37,553 bases of DNA from Woeseiaceae bacterium. GTDB taxonomy: Bacteria; Pseudomonadota; Gammaproteobacteria; Steroidobacterales; Woeseiaceae. This document shows, in pieces, positions 1-7,550 of the stretch. The stretch's first letter is position 1; each line of letters opens with the position of its first letter. The notes under the pieces were generated by a model. The model worked only from the letters and a program-made list of their open reading frames with translations. It did no database searches and was not told the origin of the DNA. The stretch lies in contig JASJBB010000039.1 in the NCBI GenBank assembly GCA_030066735.1, positions 1 to 37,553 on the forward strand. Direction: 5' to 3'. Both the position numbers and the translations under genes were made by a program.

Positions 1-2006
1 TGCTGATTACGGAGTCGCAGGCCATCAAGTACTTCGGCACGACGGATGCCCTGGGTGAGGTCGTCACGTTCGACAACGAATGGGACTTCACGATCGGCGC
101 GGTGATCGAGGACATCCCGCTCAATTCTCACTTCGTATCGTCGATGATTATCGAAGGCACCGCCGGCGTATTTGCGCCCATGCAGGCGTTCGTCACCCTG
201 CAGGACGAGCCTCTGGAAGGCAACTGGAACAACCTGTCGATGGGCAACATGACCTACGTGATGCTGCCCGAGACGCTCGATGGCGAATGGCTGCAGGCGC
301 AGATCGACAGCATTTACGAGCGCCTCGTCGACGAAGACGCCAAGGATGTCGTCGCAAGCTTCTACGTCGACCCCCTGACCCACGCGAACGCCGCGATCTG
401 GGACGCAATCGGAATGCCCGTGATCACGGTCATCCAGCTGCTCGGCTTCCTGGTGCTCGTCATCGCCTGCGTCAACTACACGAATCTCGCCACGGCGCAG
501 TCACTGGGTCGCAGCCGCGAGGTCGGCATGCGCAAAACGATGGGCGCGGGCCAGACGCAGCTGCTAACCCAGTTCCTGGTCGAAAGCCTGGTTATCGCCA
601 CGATCGCAATGGTCATTGCCATCGCCGCCATCGAGGTGCTGATACCGCTCATGAACAACGCGACCAACAAGGCCATGACGATCGACTACCTGCGGACGCT
701 GCCCTGGCTCGTGGCGACCACGGTGCTCGTCGGCCTGCTCGCTGGTCTCTACCCGGCCTGGCTGATCACGCGTGCCGCGCCCATCGACGCGCTACGCGAC
801 ATCGCGCGCAAGGGCAAAAAGGGCTCGGCCATGCGTTCGATAATGATCGGTGTCCAGTTCGGCATTTCGGCATTCATGCTGGCGCTGGTGGCGATCGTTT
901 ACATCCAGAACGAACGCGTCAAGGAATCGAGCTACATCTTCCCGCGCTCGGAGATTTACAACCTGACCCGTCTCAACGTCGAGGACATCCGCGACCGGCT
1001 CGATACCTTGCAATACGAACTCGAAGCGCTGCCGAACGTGGACAGCGTCGCGTTCTCTTCGCAAGTGCCGTACGAGCAGAGCAACTCGCAACGCGACTAT
1101 TCGGCACAGCCCGGCGATGAAGCGGGCGAGTTCCGCGTGAATTCGATGCGCCTGTCGCCCGAGTTCTTCGAGACCTACGATATCCCGTTGCTGGCGGGTC
1201 GCAACATCGACAAGGACATCGCCGGTGACGTGTTCGATTTCGAGACGTCGGAGACGCTAAACGTCGTCGTCAATGAGCTGACGCTCGCGCGCATGGGCAT
1301 CGACAGTCCCCAGGAGGCGATCAACCAGCGCCTGTACCGCAACGTGGACGACCCCGAAAACGCGGGCGCGTTGCGCGAGCTGATCATCGTGGGCGTAGTC
1401 CCGACGCAGAACATCCTCGGTCTGTTCAACCAGGAGAAGCCGTGGATATTCTCCTACTCTCCCAACGCAATGCGCGTCGCTTCGATTCGAATTACCGGTG
1501 GCAGCATGCTGGGTACGATCGAGGAAATCGAGCGCGTATGGAAGCGCGTGATCCCCGACTACCCGATGCAGGGCCGCTTCCTCGACGAGACGTTCGACGA
1601 CGTCTACAACGTGCTCAAGTACATGAACATGGCGCTCGGAGGTTTTGCATTCGTGGCGTTGTCGCTGGCATTGATCGGACTGTTCGGACTGGCCGCGTTC
1701 ATGGCCGCGCAACGGACCAAGGAAATCGGCGTACGCAAGGTGCTGGGCGCCAGCTCGGCGCAGATCGCCCGGCTGCTGGTGTGGCAATTCTCGAAGCCGG
1801 TCATGTGGGCGCTGGCTATCGCATTGCCGGCGGCTTTCTTCGCGTCGAAGATGTACCTGAACTTCTTTGCGGACCGCATCGAATCACCGCTCGTCGTACT
1901 GGCGGTTTCGGGAGCGATCGCCGTCATGCTGGCATGGGGAACCGTGGCCGGGCACGCGATTCGCATCGCGCGCGCCAACCCGGTTCTTGCCCTGAGGTAC
2001 GAGTAA
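1..2006 (+). CDS. ABC transporter permease, FtsX/MacB type (5' end missing)
   Basis: The gene enters the window already in frame (first full codon at base 3) and leaves 667 residues. Two similar halves are visible. Each has a periplasmic MacB-like region followed by FtsX helices. The first FtsX core lies near residues 140-265 and contains the cytoplasmic loop EVGMRKTMGA. The second lies near residues 540-665 and contains KEIGVRKVLGASSAQ. This duplicated layout is that of roughly 800-residue permeases that pair with a MacB-like ATPase in peptide, lipid or drug export, or act as mechanotransmission machines. About 100-130 N-terminal residues and the ATPase partner lie outside the window. An internal GTG at base 102 is not the start, because the upstream frame encodes matching periplasmic-domain sequence. 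The stop is only 4 bases from the convergent mtrB stop. Substrate unknown. Confidence 0.9.
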   Translation, partial: LITESQAIKYFGTTDALGEVVTFDNEWDFTIGAVIEDIPLNSHFVSSMIIEGTAGVFAPMQAFVTLQDEPLEGNWNNLSMGNMTYVMLPETLDGEWLQAQIDSIYERLVDEDAKDVVASFYVDPLTHANAAIWDAIGMPVITVIQLLGFLVLVIACVNYTNLATAQSLGRSREVGMRKTMGAGQTQLLTQFLVESLVIATIAMVIAIAAIEVLIPLMNNATNKAMTIDYLRTLPWLVATTVLVGLLAGLYPAWLITRAAPIDALRDIARKGKKGSAMRSIMIGVQFGISAFMLALVAIVYIQNERVKESSYIFPRSEIYNLTRLNVEDIRDRLDTLQYELEALPNVDSVAFSSQVPYEQSNSQRDYSAQPGDEAGEFRVNSMRLSPEFFETYDIPLLAGRNIDKDIAGDVFDFETSETLNVVVNELTLARMGIDSPQEAINQRLYRNVDDPENAGALRELIIVGVVPTQNILGLFNQEKPWIFSYSPNAMRVASIRITGGSMLGTIEEIERVWKRVIPDYPMQGRFLDETFDDVYNVLKYMNMALGGFAFVALSLALIGLFGLAAFMAAQRTKEIGVRKVLGASSAQIARLLVWQFSKPVMWALAIALPAAFFASKMYLNFFADRIESPLVVLAVSGAIAVMLAWGTVAGHAIRIARANPVLALRYE

Positions 2007-2010
2007 CCGA

Positions 2011-4116
2011 CTACTCTTCGGGGTCGGCTCCGACACTGTAACGGAAGCCGATCCCGAATACCCAGACGTCATAGTCGTAGGGGTTAGCGCCCATGGTCAG
2101 GACGGACGAGATCGTATCGGGAGCAACGCCCTCGATTCCCCAGTCCTCGGCTTCGAAGCGCTCCCAGCGCGCATTGACGTCAATGGCCAGGCGCTCCGAG
2201 ACGTTGTAATTGAACGCCAGGCGCAGCGAGTCCATTGTCGACTCGAGCTCGGGCAGCGGCGCCGCGGCGACCACGGGTCCCGTAACGAGAATTTCCGTTT
2301 CACCGTCGCTGCGTGTGTAGTCGAACGTCAGGTCGACCTTTTCACCGATACCGGCGATGCGGAAACCGCCACCGTAATGCGTAAAGTCGTCGTCGTGCGA
2401 GGCCTCCCACTCAGGTCCGGCAAACGTCTCGCTTCCGCGTTGCAACGATTCCAGCGCTTCGCTGCCGGCTGTCAGGTACACCGTCGAGCTCTCGCCGACC
2501 GCCCAGTTGAAATCGACCGTAAAGCGATCCTCGCTGCCCTCGATCATGCCGAGCTCCGACTTCGAGTAGTCGTCCTCGGCCCACAGGTAGGTCATGCCGA
2601 TGGAGATCGGCGTGTCGATGAGCGACGCGGACAACGCGACCTCGGCGAAGTCCCGGGCGCGGTGCGCAAGGTTGTATTTGCGCATCAGCGGGTTCTGGCC
2701 AAAGGTCAGGCCGACGTCGGTATCGTAGTCGTCGATCTCACGCCGCGATCCGCCGCCCTTGAAGGTCGCTTCGAGATAGGCCGTCGGCCGCCAGCGCAGT
2801 TTGCCCCAGCCCGTGTCTTCGTCCTGGCTTGCGACTTCCTGGAAGTCGCGGTCGATTTCGCTGCGATCCCAGCCGCCCGAGATCGTGACAGTGTCGAGCA
2901 GCCGATAGGTGCCGCTCAGGCTCAGCCGGCTACGCTCGAACGAGTAAGGGATGTTCGTCTCGATGTCGCCGGAGTCGACCGCGTCGGTGATTACGCGCGT
3001 CCAGGTATTGACCGGCGTACCGTTGTCGCGTTCGTCATAGCGGTAGGCCAGCTTCACGTTCAGCTTGTCGAGCGGACGCGTCGTCAGCGTCAGCGCGTAG
3101 TTGGTCGTGTCGACCTTGCCGTCGATGTCGCCGAGCAGGATGGCCGGCGCCGGGATCGTCGGGTTGATCGTGTACGGCAACAGGCTGGCGTTCTGTTCAC
3201 CCTTGCCCTGTGCTGCGGACAGGGCGATGACCGTGTTCCAGGTGCTGGCGAAGTAGGCCGCCGAGAACGAGACCTGGTGAAAGTCGTTGTCCGGCTCCAC
3301 GGCCAGCTGACCCATGTCGGCTCCCGCGAACGACGTGAACGGGTTGTCCCAGGCCAGCGAGTCGAGCTCGTTGCGGTAGTACGAGCCGAAATAGCCCAGG
3401 TTGAACGTGAACGAGTCACCCGCGTAAGCGACGCCCACGTCGAAGCGATCGGTGTAGTCGTCAATCGGCCGCGGCAGGTACGAGGCCTGGGTGAAGAACG
3501 AGCCGGCCATGATGCCGGTGCCCTCGCGCTCCTGGCGGCGATAGTCGGCATAGAAACGGAAGTTCCTGGCGGCGCGAATATCCGCGCCGAAGTCGTAACT
3601 CGTACGATCCGTTGCAATCGGGACTGACGCCAGCGCGGACGGCAGCGCCGTCATGCCGCCGGTGGTGGGCGCGTCTACCCAGCCCGCAGGCAGGCTCAGC
3701 AGGTTGCTGCTGCCGCTGAACGGGGTGACCGTATCGCCGAAGCGCCGATACGGCAATTCGCTGTAGCCGAACTCGAGACCGAACTTGCCGGGCTTGCCGA
3801 CGCCGAATTCGAAAACGCGTGAATCGAGCCCGAGATCCTCGGCATACCAGGTCACCTCGGTGCCCCCTTCGCTGAGAGACCGGCCATTGCCGTCGAGATC
3901 GGCATAGGCGCCTTTTTCGTCGAGACCGGTGCCATTGCCGAAGCGTGCTGCGTCGTCATTGACATAGCTGCCGCCCGCCGAGTAGTCGGCGCGGTAGCCG
4001 TCCTCGAAGGGGCAGAACTCGCAGTTCCAGTCGCTCGTGTCGACCTGGGCCATCACCGCGCCGGGCGCCAGCAGGGCAGCCGCAGCGGCGGTCGTGAACA
4101 GTGTATTCCGTCTCAT
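2011..4116 (-). CDS. mtrB: MtrB/PioB-family outer-membrane beta-barrel of the electron conduit
   Basis: This 701-residue protein should form the outer-membrane barrel that sheaths the decaheme MtrA and docks the surface cytochrome MtrC. It has a signal peptide (about residues 1-23, ending VMAQ) and then a CxxC pair (C32, C35). A short N-terminal CxxC is typical of gammaproteobacterial MtrB and is needed for function in Shewanella. The rest is rich in alternating polar and aromatic strands and ends with an aromatic-containing terminal strand (GIGFRYSV), as expected of a barrel of about 26 strands. Length agrees with the family (about 680-700). Its ATG overlaps the mtrA stop (ATGA, bases 4113-4116), so the two are probably translationally coupled. 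It is the last gene of the mtrC-mtrA-mtrB unit. Family assignment is firm; direction of electron flow is not determined. Confidence 0.93.
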   Translation of the reverse strand: MRRNTLFTTAAAAALLAPGAVMAQVDTSDWNCEFCPFEDGYRADYSAGGSYVNDDAARFGNGTGLDEKGAYADLDGNGRSLSEGGTEVTWYAEDLGLDSRVFEFGVGKPGKFGLEFGYSELPYRRFGDTVTPFSGSSNLLSLPAGWVDAPTTGGMTALPSALASVPIATDRTSYDFGADIRAARNFRFYADYRRQEREGTGIMAGSFFTQASYLPRPIDDYTDRFDVGVAYAGDSFTFNLGYFGSYYRNELDSLAWDNPFTSFAGADMGQLAVEPDNDFHQVSFSAAYFASTWNTVIALSAAQGKGEQNASLLPYTINPTIPAPAILLGDIDGKVDTTNYALTLTTRPLDKLNVKLAYRYDERDNGTPVNTWTRVITDAVDSGDIETNIPYSFERSRLSLSGTYRLLDTVTISGGWDRSEIDRDFQEVASQDEDTGWGKLRWRPTAYLEATFKGGGSRREIDDYDTDVGLTFGQNPLMRKYNLAHRARDFAEVALSASLIDTPISIGMTYLWAEDDYSKSELGMIEGSEDRFTVDFNWAVGESSTVYLTAGSEALESLQRGSETFAGPEWEASHDDDFTHYGGGFRIAGIGEKVDLTFDYTRSDGETEILVTGPVVAAAPLPELESTMDSLRLAFNYNVSERLAIDVNARWERFEAEDWGIEGVAPDTISSVLTMGANPYDYDVWVFGIGFRYSVGADPEE

Positions 4117-5036
4117 CGCATTAACCTCGAACCGGACGGATGGTTGGAACCATGCACCTGCGTGTGACAGTTCATGCAGTTCTGGCCAAGCATGAACGGT
4201 GACGCCATGACGCCCGGCAGGCCGTCGCTGTCAGCCGGAACGCTGGGGTGATTTTCCTGTGAATGGCAGCTCTGGCAGAGCATCGGTCCGCGCATGGTCA
4301 GCATGCCCGGGTAATTCGAGCCGTGCGGGTCGTGGCAGTTGCCGCAGTCCTCGGCGGCCGGCGCGTGCTCCCAGAGATACGGACCGCGCTTCTCGGCGTG
4401 GCAGTCAAAGCAGGTCTGGTTGAGCGTCTGCTGCGCGAACTGCCATTCGTCCGTGGCCCCATGAGGGCTGTGGCAGCCGCTGCAGTCCATCTTGCCCTGC
4501 CGCACCGGGTGAGCGTACGGCTTCAGAATCTGCGTGCGCTGCTGCTGGTGGCAGTCGAAGCACACGTCGGGCTGCGTCGCGGTCATGAGCACCGGGTCGC
4601 TCGCGGCGTGGCTCGTATGACAGTCGGCGCACGCGACCTCGTTCATGTCGTGGTCGTTGCCGTGCCAGCCGAAGCCGACGTCCGCCTTGTGGCAGTCAGC
4701 GCACGCCGCGTTCTGCGCCTCAACCGGGGTGGCCGAGCCAGGACCGAAGTTTATGGCGATCGCAGGGCGCTCCTGGCCGCGCCGGACTCGACCGGCATGA
4801 TCGCCGCCCGGCCCGTGGCAGGACTCACACTGCAGCTGCCCGTGGCCGAACGGCCCGTCAGGATCGGTGGGTACCGCGTGCGCGCCGCGGAACAGCGCGA
4901 GCGTGACGTCGTCGTCGTGGCACGATAGACACGTGTCGGCGCCCGAGCGGCTGTAGTTGGCCTCCTGGCCACCGGCTGAACCGGCGGCCAGGGTCGTCAG
5001 CATCGCAATCGCGATGATTTGTAATAGCAGCCTCAT
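4113..5036 (-). CDS. mtrA: MtrA-type periplasmic decaheme cytochrome c
   Basis: The 307-residue protein has a signal peptide (about residues 1-23) and exactly ten CXXCH motifs (CLSCH at residues 36-40 through CMNCH near the C-terminus), spaced as in MtrA/DmsE/PioA. MtrA threads through the MtrB barrel and carries electrons across the outer membrane. Size is close to Shewanella MtrA (about 333). The repeated half motif CxxCHxPHG (CSGCHSPHG, CGNCHDPHG) is typical of this family. It lies 20 bases after mtrC and overlaps mtrB by 4 bases, giving the order C-A-B of the classical mtr operon. DmsE is a close relative, but the neighbouring mtrC and mtrB, and the absence of a DmsA molybdoenzyme, favour MtrA. 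Confidence in the family is very high. Confidence 0.95.
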   Translation of the reverse strand: MRLLLQIIAIAMLTTLAAGSAGGQEANYSRSGADTCLSCHDDDVTLALFRGAHAVPTDPDGPFGHGQLQCESCHGPGGDHAGRVRRGQERPAIAINFGPGSATPVEAQNAACADCHKADVGFGWHGNDHDMNEVACADCHTSHAASDPVLMTATQPDVCFDCHQQQRTQILKPYAHPVRQGKMDCSGCHSPHGATDEWQFAQQTLNQTCFDCHAEKRGPYLWEHAPAAEDCGNCHDPHGSNYPGMLTMRGPMLCQSCHSQENHPSVPADSDGLPGVMASPFMLGQNCMNCHTQVHGSNHPSGSRLMR

Positions 5037-5056
5037 GGCAGCAACTCAGCCTCTTG

Positions 5057-7306
5057 TTAGTTGAGCGGGAAGTTGCGTACGCCATGAACCTCCTCGACGT
5101 CGGCCGAGCGGCCCTCGCCGTGGCACAGCTCGCAGGTCTCGACACCCGAAGAGATCAGCGTGCTGTCGGCCGCCTTGCCCGCGTTGAAATCGCCGCCGTT
5201 CTGGACCATGTGGTTCCTGGCCAGGTCTGACGTATGGCAGGTCGAGCAGACAGCCGTGTTCGGCGAGATCGCAACGTCGTCGATCGGCGTCGGGTCGGCG
5301 CCAACGTCGACCGTCGTGCCGAGCACTGCGCTCGGGTCAACCGGGAAGTACGTGCCTTCATTGTGGCAGCCTTCGCAGTTGTTGAGGCGGCCCGGATAGG
5401 CAAAGTCGTACGTGTGCACGGAGTTGCGGAAACCGCAGACCTCGTAGGTCTCACCCGTCGCGCCGCCGGCATGGATCGCGTGGACCATGACCTTCATATC
5501 GATCGTGACGTCGTCGGCGCCCAGCACGTTGACGCAGTCGGTCGGCGGGTCGTCGGGGTCGGCGACCGGCACCCGCTGCCGGGCATCCGTCGCGTTCGGG
5601 TTATGGCAGGTCACGCAGACCGCGGGCTCGTCGGTGCGGTTATTGCCGTGCAGTACGAGTTCCTGGTGACAGTTGTTGCAGTTCGCGATGTCGACGACCT
5701 CCCGGCGCGGATCTGCAGCGCCGCCGTCGATGCCAACGTACTCGATCACGTTACGCACCGGGATGCGTTCCACGCTACCGTCGATCGTCTCGGCCGGGTG
5801 GCCGTCGATCGTGACCGCGGCCGTGCCGGTCGCATCAGCGGGCAGCGGATCGGCTGTCGTGACGCTGAACCAGCCCGGGCTGCCTGCAACGGGCGTCGCG
5901 CCCGGGTTGCCGAAGCATGCCAGTGCGTTCAGGCCGGCGGACATCGGCTGCGCAGGGTCGGAGCCGCTGTTCGTGTTTGTGTAATCGTCAGTGTTCCAGG
6001 CGATACCGATCTGCAGGCGGCTGGCGCCGCCGGCGCAGGTCGTCCATTCAGGATCGTTCAGGATGTCGTAGTACGAGCCGTCATTCGGGTTCGTGACCGA
6101 GAATTCGACCGTCGGGTTTGAACCCACCGTCATGTCAAGGACGTTTTCGATATTGTACTGATAGTTCTGGCTCGAGATCTGGACGGGCAGTTCATGCACG
6201 ACCTCCACGCGCAGTTCGCCGTTCTGAACCGAGGATTCAGGTCCATGGCACACGACGCAAGAATCGTCGTTATTGATGCCGCCCGGGTGGTCGCCCGCAT
6301 CCCAGTCAATGTCGTCGTGACAGGATCCGCAAGCCACTTTGTTCGGAACCTCGCGCCAGTTGCTGGCCTGCGGCGTGTTTGCGTCGTCCTCTTCGTGACA
6401 AGTCGTGCAGTTGCGTACGTCCTGCGGGAAGACCACGTCCGAATAGTCGTGAATCCTTCCACCAAATCCGAAAATGAAGTAACCGTTGGTGAGGTTTTCG
6501 CCGTAGTGGATCTTGTGGATCATCGGCGTCATGTCGACCGTGCCGCCCCAGGGTTCGGCGGCGGAATCGCCATCGATCGAATACGGGTTGTGGCAGGTGA
6601 CGCAGTAGTCGATGTCCGTGCGCGGGCCGCCATGGAAGTTGATGATGTCGTGGCAGGCGAAGCAGGTGTTGTTGTCAACGATGCGGCGCTCAAACAACGG
6701 GTCGCCGCCCGTGGGGACAAACGTGATGATGCCGTTCGAAGAAATCGGTGCCTGGCCGCGAATCTCGATGCCGAGACGATGGGTCTTGGTCTCGTCGTAC
6801 GCGGGCCCGGCCGGGTAGGCCGTCAGGGCCTGGGCGAACGTGTACTGGTAGGTGCCGTCGCCGTTATCGACCCAGGTTCCGGCCGTTGCAGTTTCGGTGG
6901 TCGCCTGGGCATCGGGGATACCCGCACTGTCGCGTGTCACGTAGGACTGCCACTCGCTCGAGCCGCCGCCGGAGCCGGGCGAAAGCTGCGCGATGACGAA
7001 GCGAATCTGGCCGGCCGGCAGCCCGAACAGGCCCTGCGTCAGGTCATTGGTCAGTGTGATGTCGACGACCGGTGCGCCGCCGCCCGCAGGAACGGAAATG
7101 CTCGTGACCTCGATGTTGATCAGTTCGGCCGAGTCAACGGGTATACCCTGGCCCGGTCCCGGCGGACCCGATGGACCCTGCGGTCCGGCTGGCCCCGACG
7201 GACCGGCTGGTCCGGTCTTGCCGTCGTCACCGCTACAGGCGGCGAGCGCAACACCGAGTACTGCGATGGCCGCGAAGCGGGCCCAGAAGTTCTTAAAAAT
7301 CAACAT
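5057..7306 (-). CDS. mtrC: OmcA/MtrC-family decaheme surface lipoprotein
   Basis: A 749-residue lipoprotein whose lipobox LAAC places the lipidated cysteine at residue 24. A collagen-like Gly-X-Y stretch follows (about residues 28-53), then a beta-rich domain I (about 60-210). Next come five CXXCH motifs (CFACH, CVTCH, CTTCH, CGSCH, CVVCH), a second beta domain with extra cysteine pairs, and five more (CNNCH, CVTCH, CEGCH, CSTCH, CELCH). This beta-5 heme-beta-5 heme plan is that of MtrC, which receives electrons from MtrA and reduces, or is reduced by, extracellular minerals, flavins or electrodes. GGTGAG sits 5 bases before the ATG at 7306. It heads the mtrC-A-B unit and is separated from the upstream cytochrome gene by a terminator, so it probably has its own promoter. 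Confidence 0.94.
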   Translation of the reverse strand: MLIFKNFWARFAAIAVLGVALAACSGDDGKTGPAGPSGPAGPQGPSGPPGPGQGIPVDSAELINIEVTSISVPAGGGAPVVDITLTNDLTQGLFGLPAGQIRFVIAQLSPGSGGGSSEWQSYVTRDSAGIPDAQATTETATAGTWVDNGDGTYQYTFAQALTAYPAGPAYDETKTHRLGIEIRGQAPISSNGIITFVPTGGDPLFERRIVDNNTCFACHDIINFHGGPRTDIDYCVTCHNPYSIDGDSAAEPWGGTVDMTPMIHKIHYGENLTNGYFIFGFGGRIHDYSDVVFPQDVRNCTTCHEEDDANTPQASNWREVPNKVACGSCHDDIDWDAGDHPGGINNDDSCVVCHGPESSVQNGELRVEVVHELPVQISSQNYQYNIENVLDMTVGSNPTVEFSVTNPNDGSYYDILNDPEWTTCAGGASRLQIGIAWNTDDYTNTNSGSDPAQPMSAGLNALACFGNPGATPVAGSPGWFSVTTADPLPADATGTAAVTIDGHPAETIDGSVERIPVRNVIEYVGIDGGAADPRREVVDIANCNNCHQELVLHGNNRTDEPAVCVTCHNPNATDARQRVPVADPDDPPTDCVNVLGADDVTIDMKVMVHAIHAGGATGETYEVCGFRNSVHTYDFAYPGRLNNCEGCHNEGTYFPVDPSAVLGTTVDVGADPTPIDDVAISPNTAVCSTCHTSDLARNHMVQNGGDFNAGKAADSTLISSGVETCELCHGEGRSADVEEVHGVRNFPLN

Positions 7307-7381
7307 TTTATCTCACCCTGGTTTATTGGAGCGGCAGCAACAGGTCAACCGCGATTATTTTCCTGCTGATCACAAAGTCTA

Positions 7382-7398
7382 GTTAGATGCAGTCTAAC
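7382..7398 (-). promoter_or_regulatory. Inverted repeat upstream of mtrC, possible operator
   Basis: GTTAGA-N5-TCTAAC is a perfect 6-base inverted repeat lying 76-92 bases before the mtrC start. It does not match the ACTGAC-N4-GTCAGT sites further upstream, so if it binds a regulator it is probably a different one. The rest of the 7307-7455 gap is relatively AT-rich and no promoter hexamers could be assigned with confidence. Confidence 0.3.
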
Positions 7399-7455
7399 CC
7401 TATATCGGGACCGACCGTGCGGGGCTTCGTACATCTACCTATAGAAATCTCACGC

Positions 7456-7486
7456 AAAAAAAGGCCGGGAGATCGCTCTCCCGGCC
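7456..7486 (-). terminator. Rho-independent terminator after the OmcA-like gene
   Basis: Read on the minus strand, a 10-base perfect stem GGCCGGGAGA / TCTCCCGGCC with a 4-base loop is followed directly by seven T residues. It lies about 65 bases beyond the stop of the OmcA-like gene. A second GC-rich hairpin (7513-7540, arms GCGGGAC / GTCCCGC) sits between stop and terminator. The terminator is repeated exactly at 9978-10008. Confidence 0.92.
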
Positions 7487-7550
7487 TCAGTCCTGTTCTC
7501 GTTATCGGTTGTGCGGGACCGGCCCGAGGGCCCGTCCCGCCAGCCGTTTC

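Noticed and set aside
4113..5036. DmsE (DMSO reductase-associated decaheme) rather than MtrA
   Set aside because: No DmsA/DmsB genes nearby, and mtrC and mtrB flank it in the classical order.
7307..7455. A fourth ACTGAC-N4-GTCAGT site upstream of mtrC
   Set aside because: Read on both strands; only the unrelated GTTAGA-N5-TCTAAC repeat was found.
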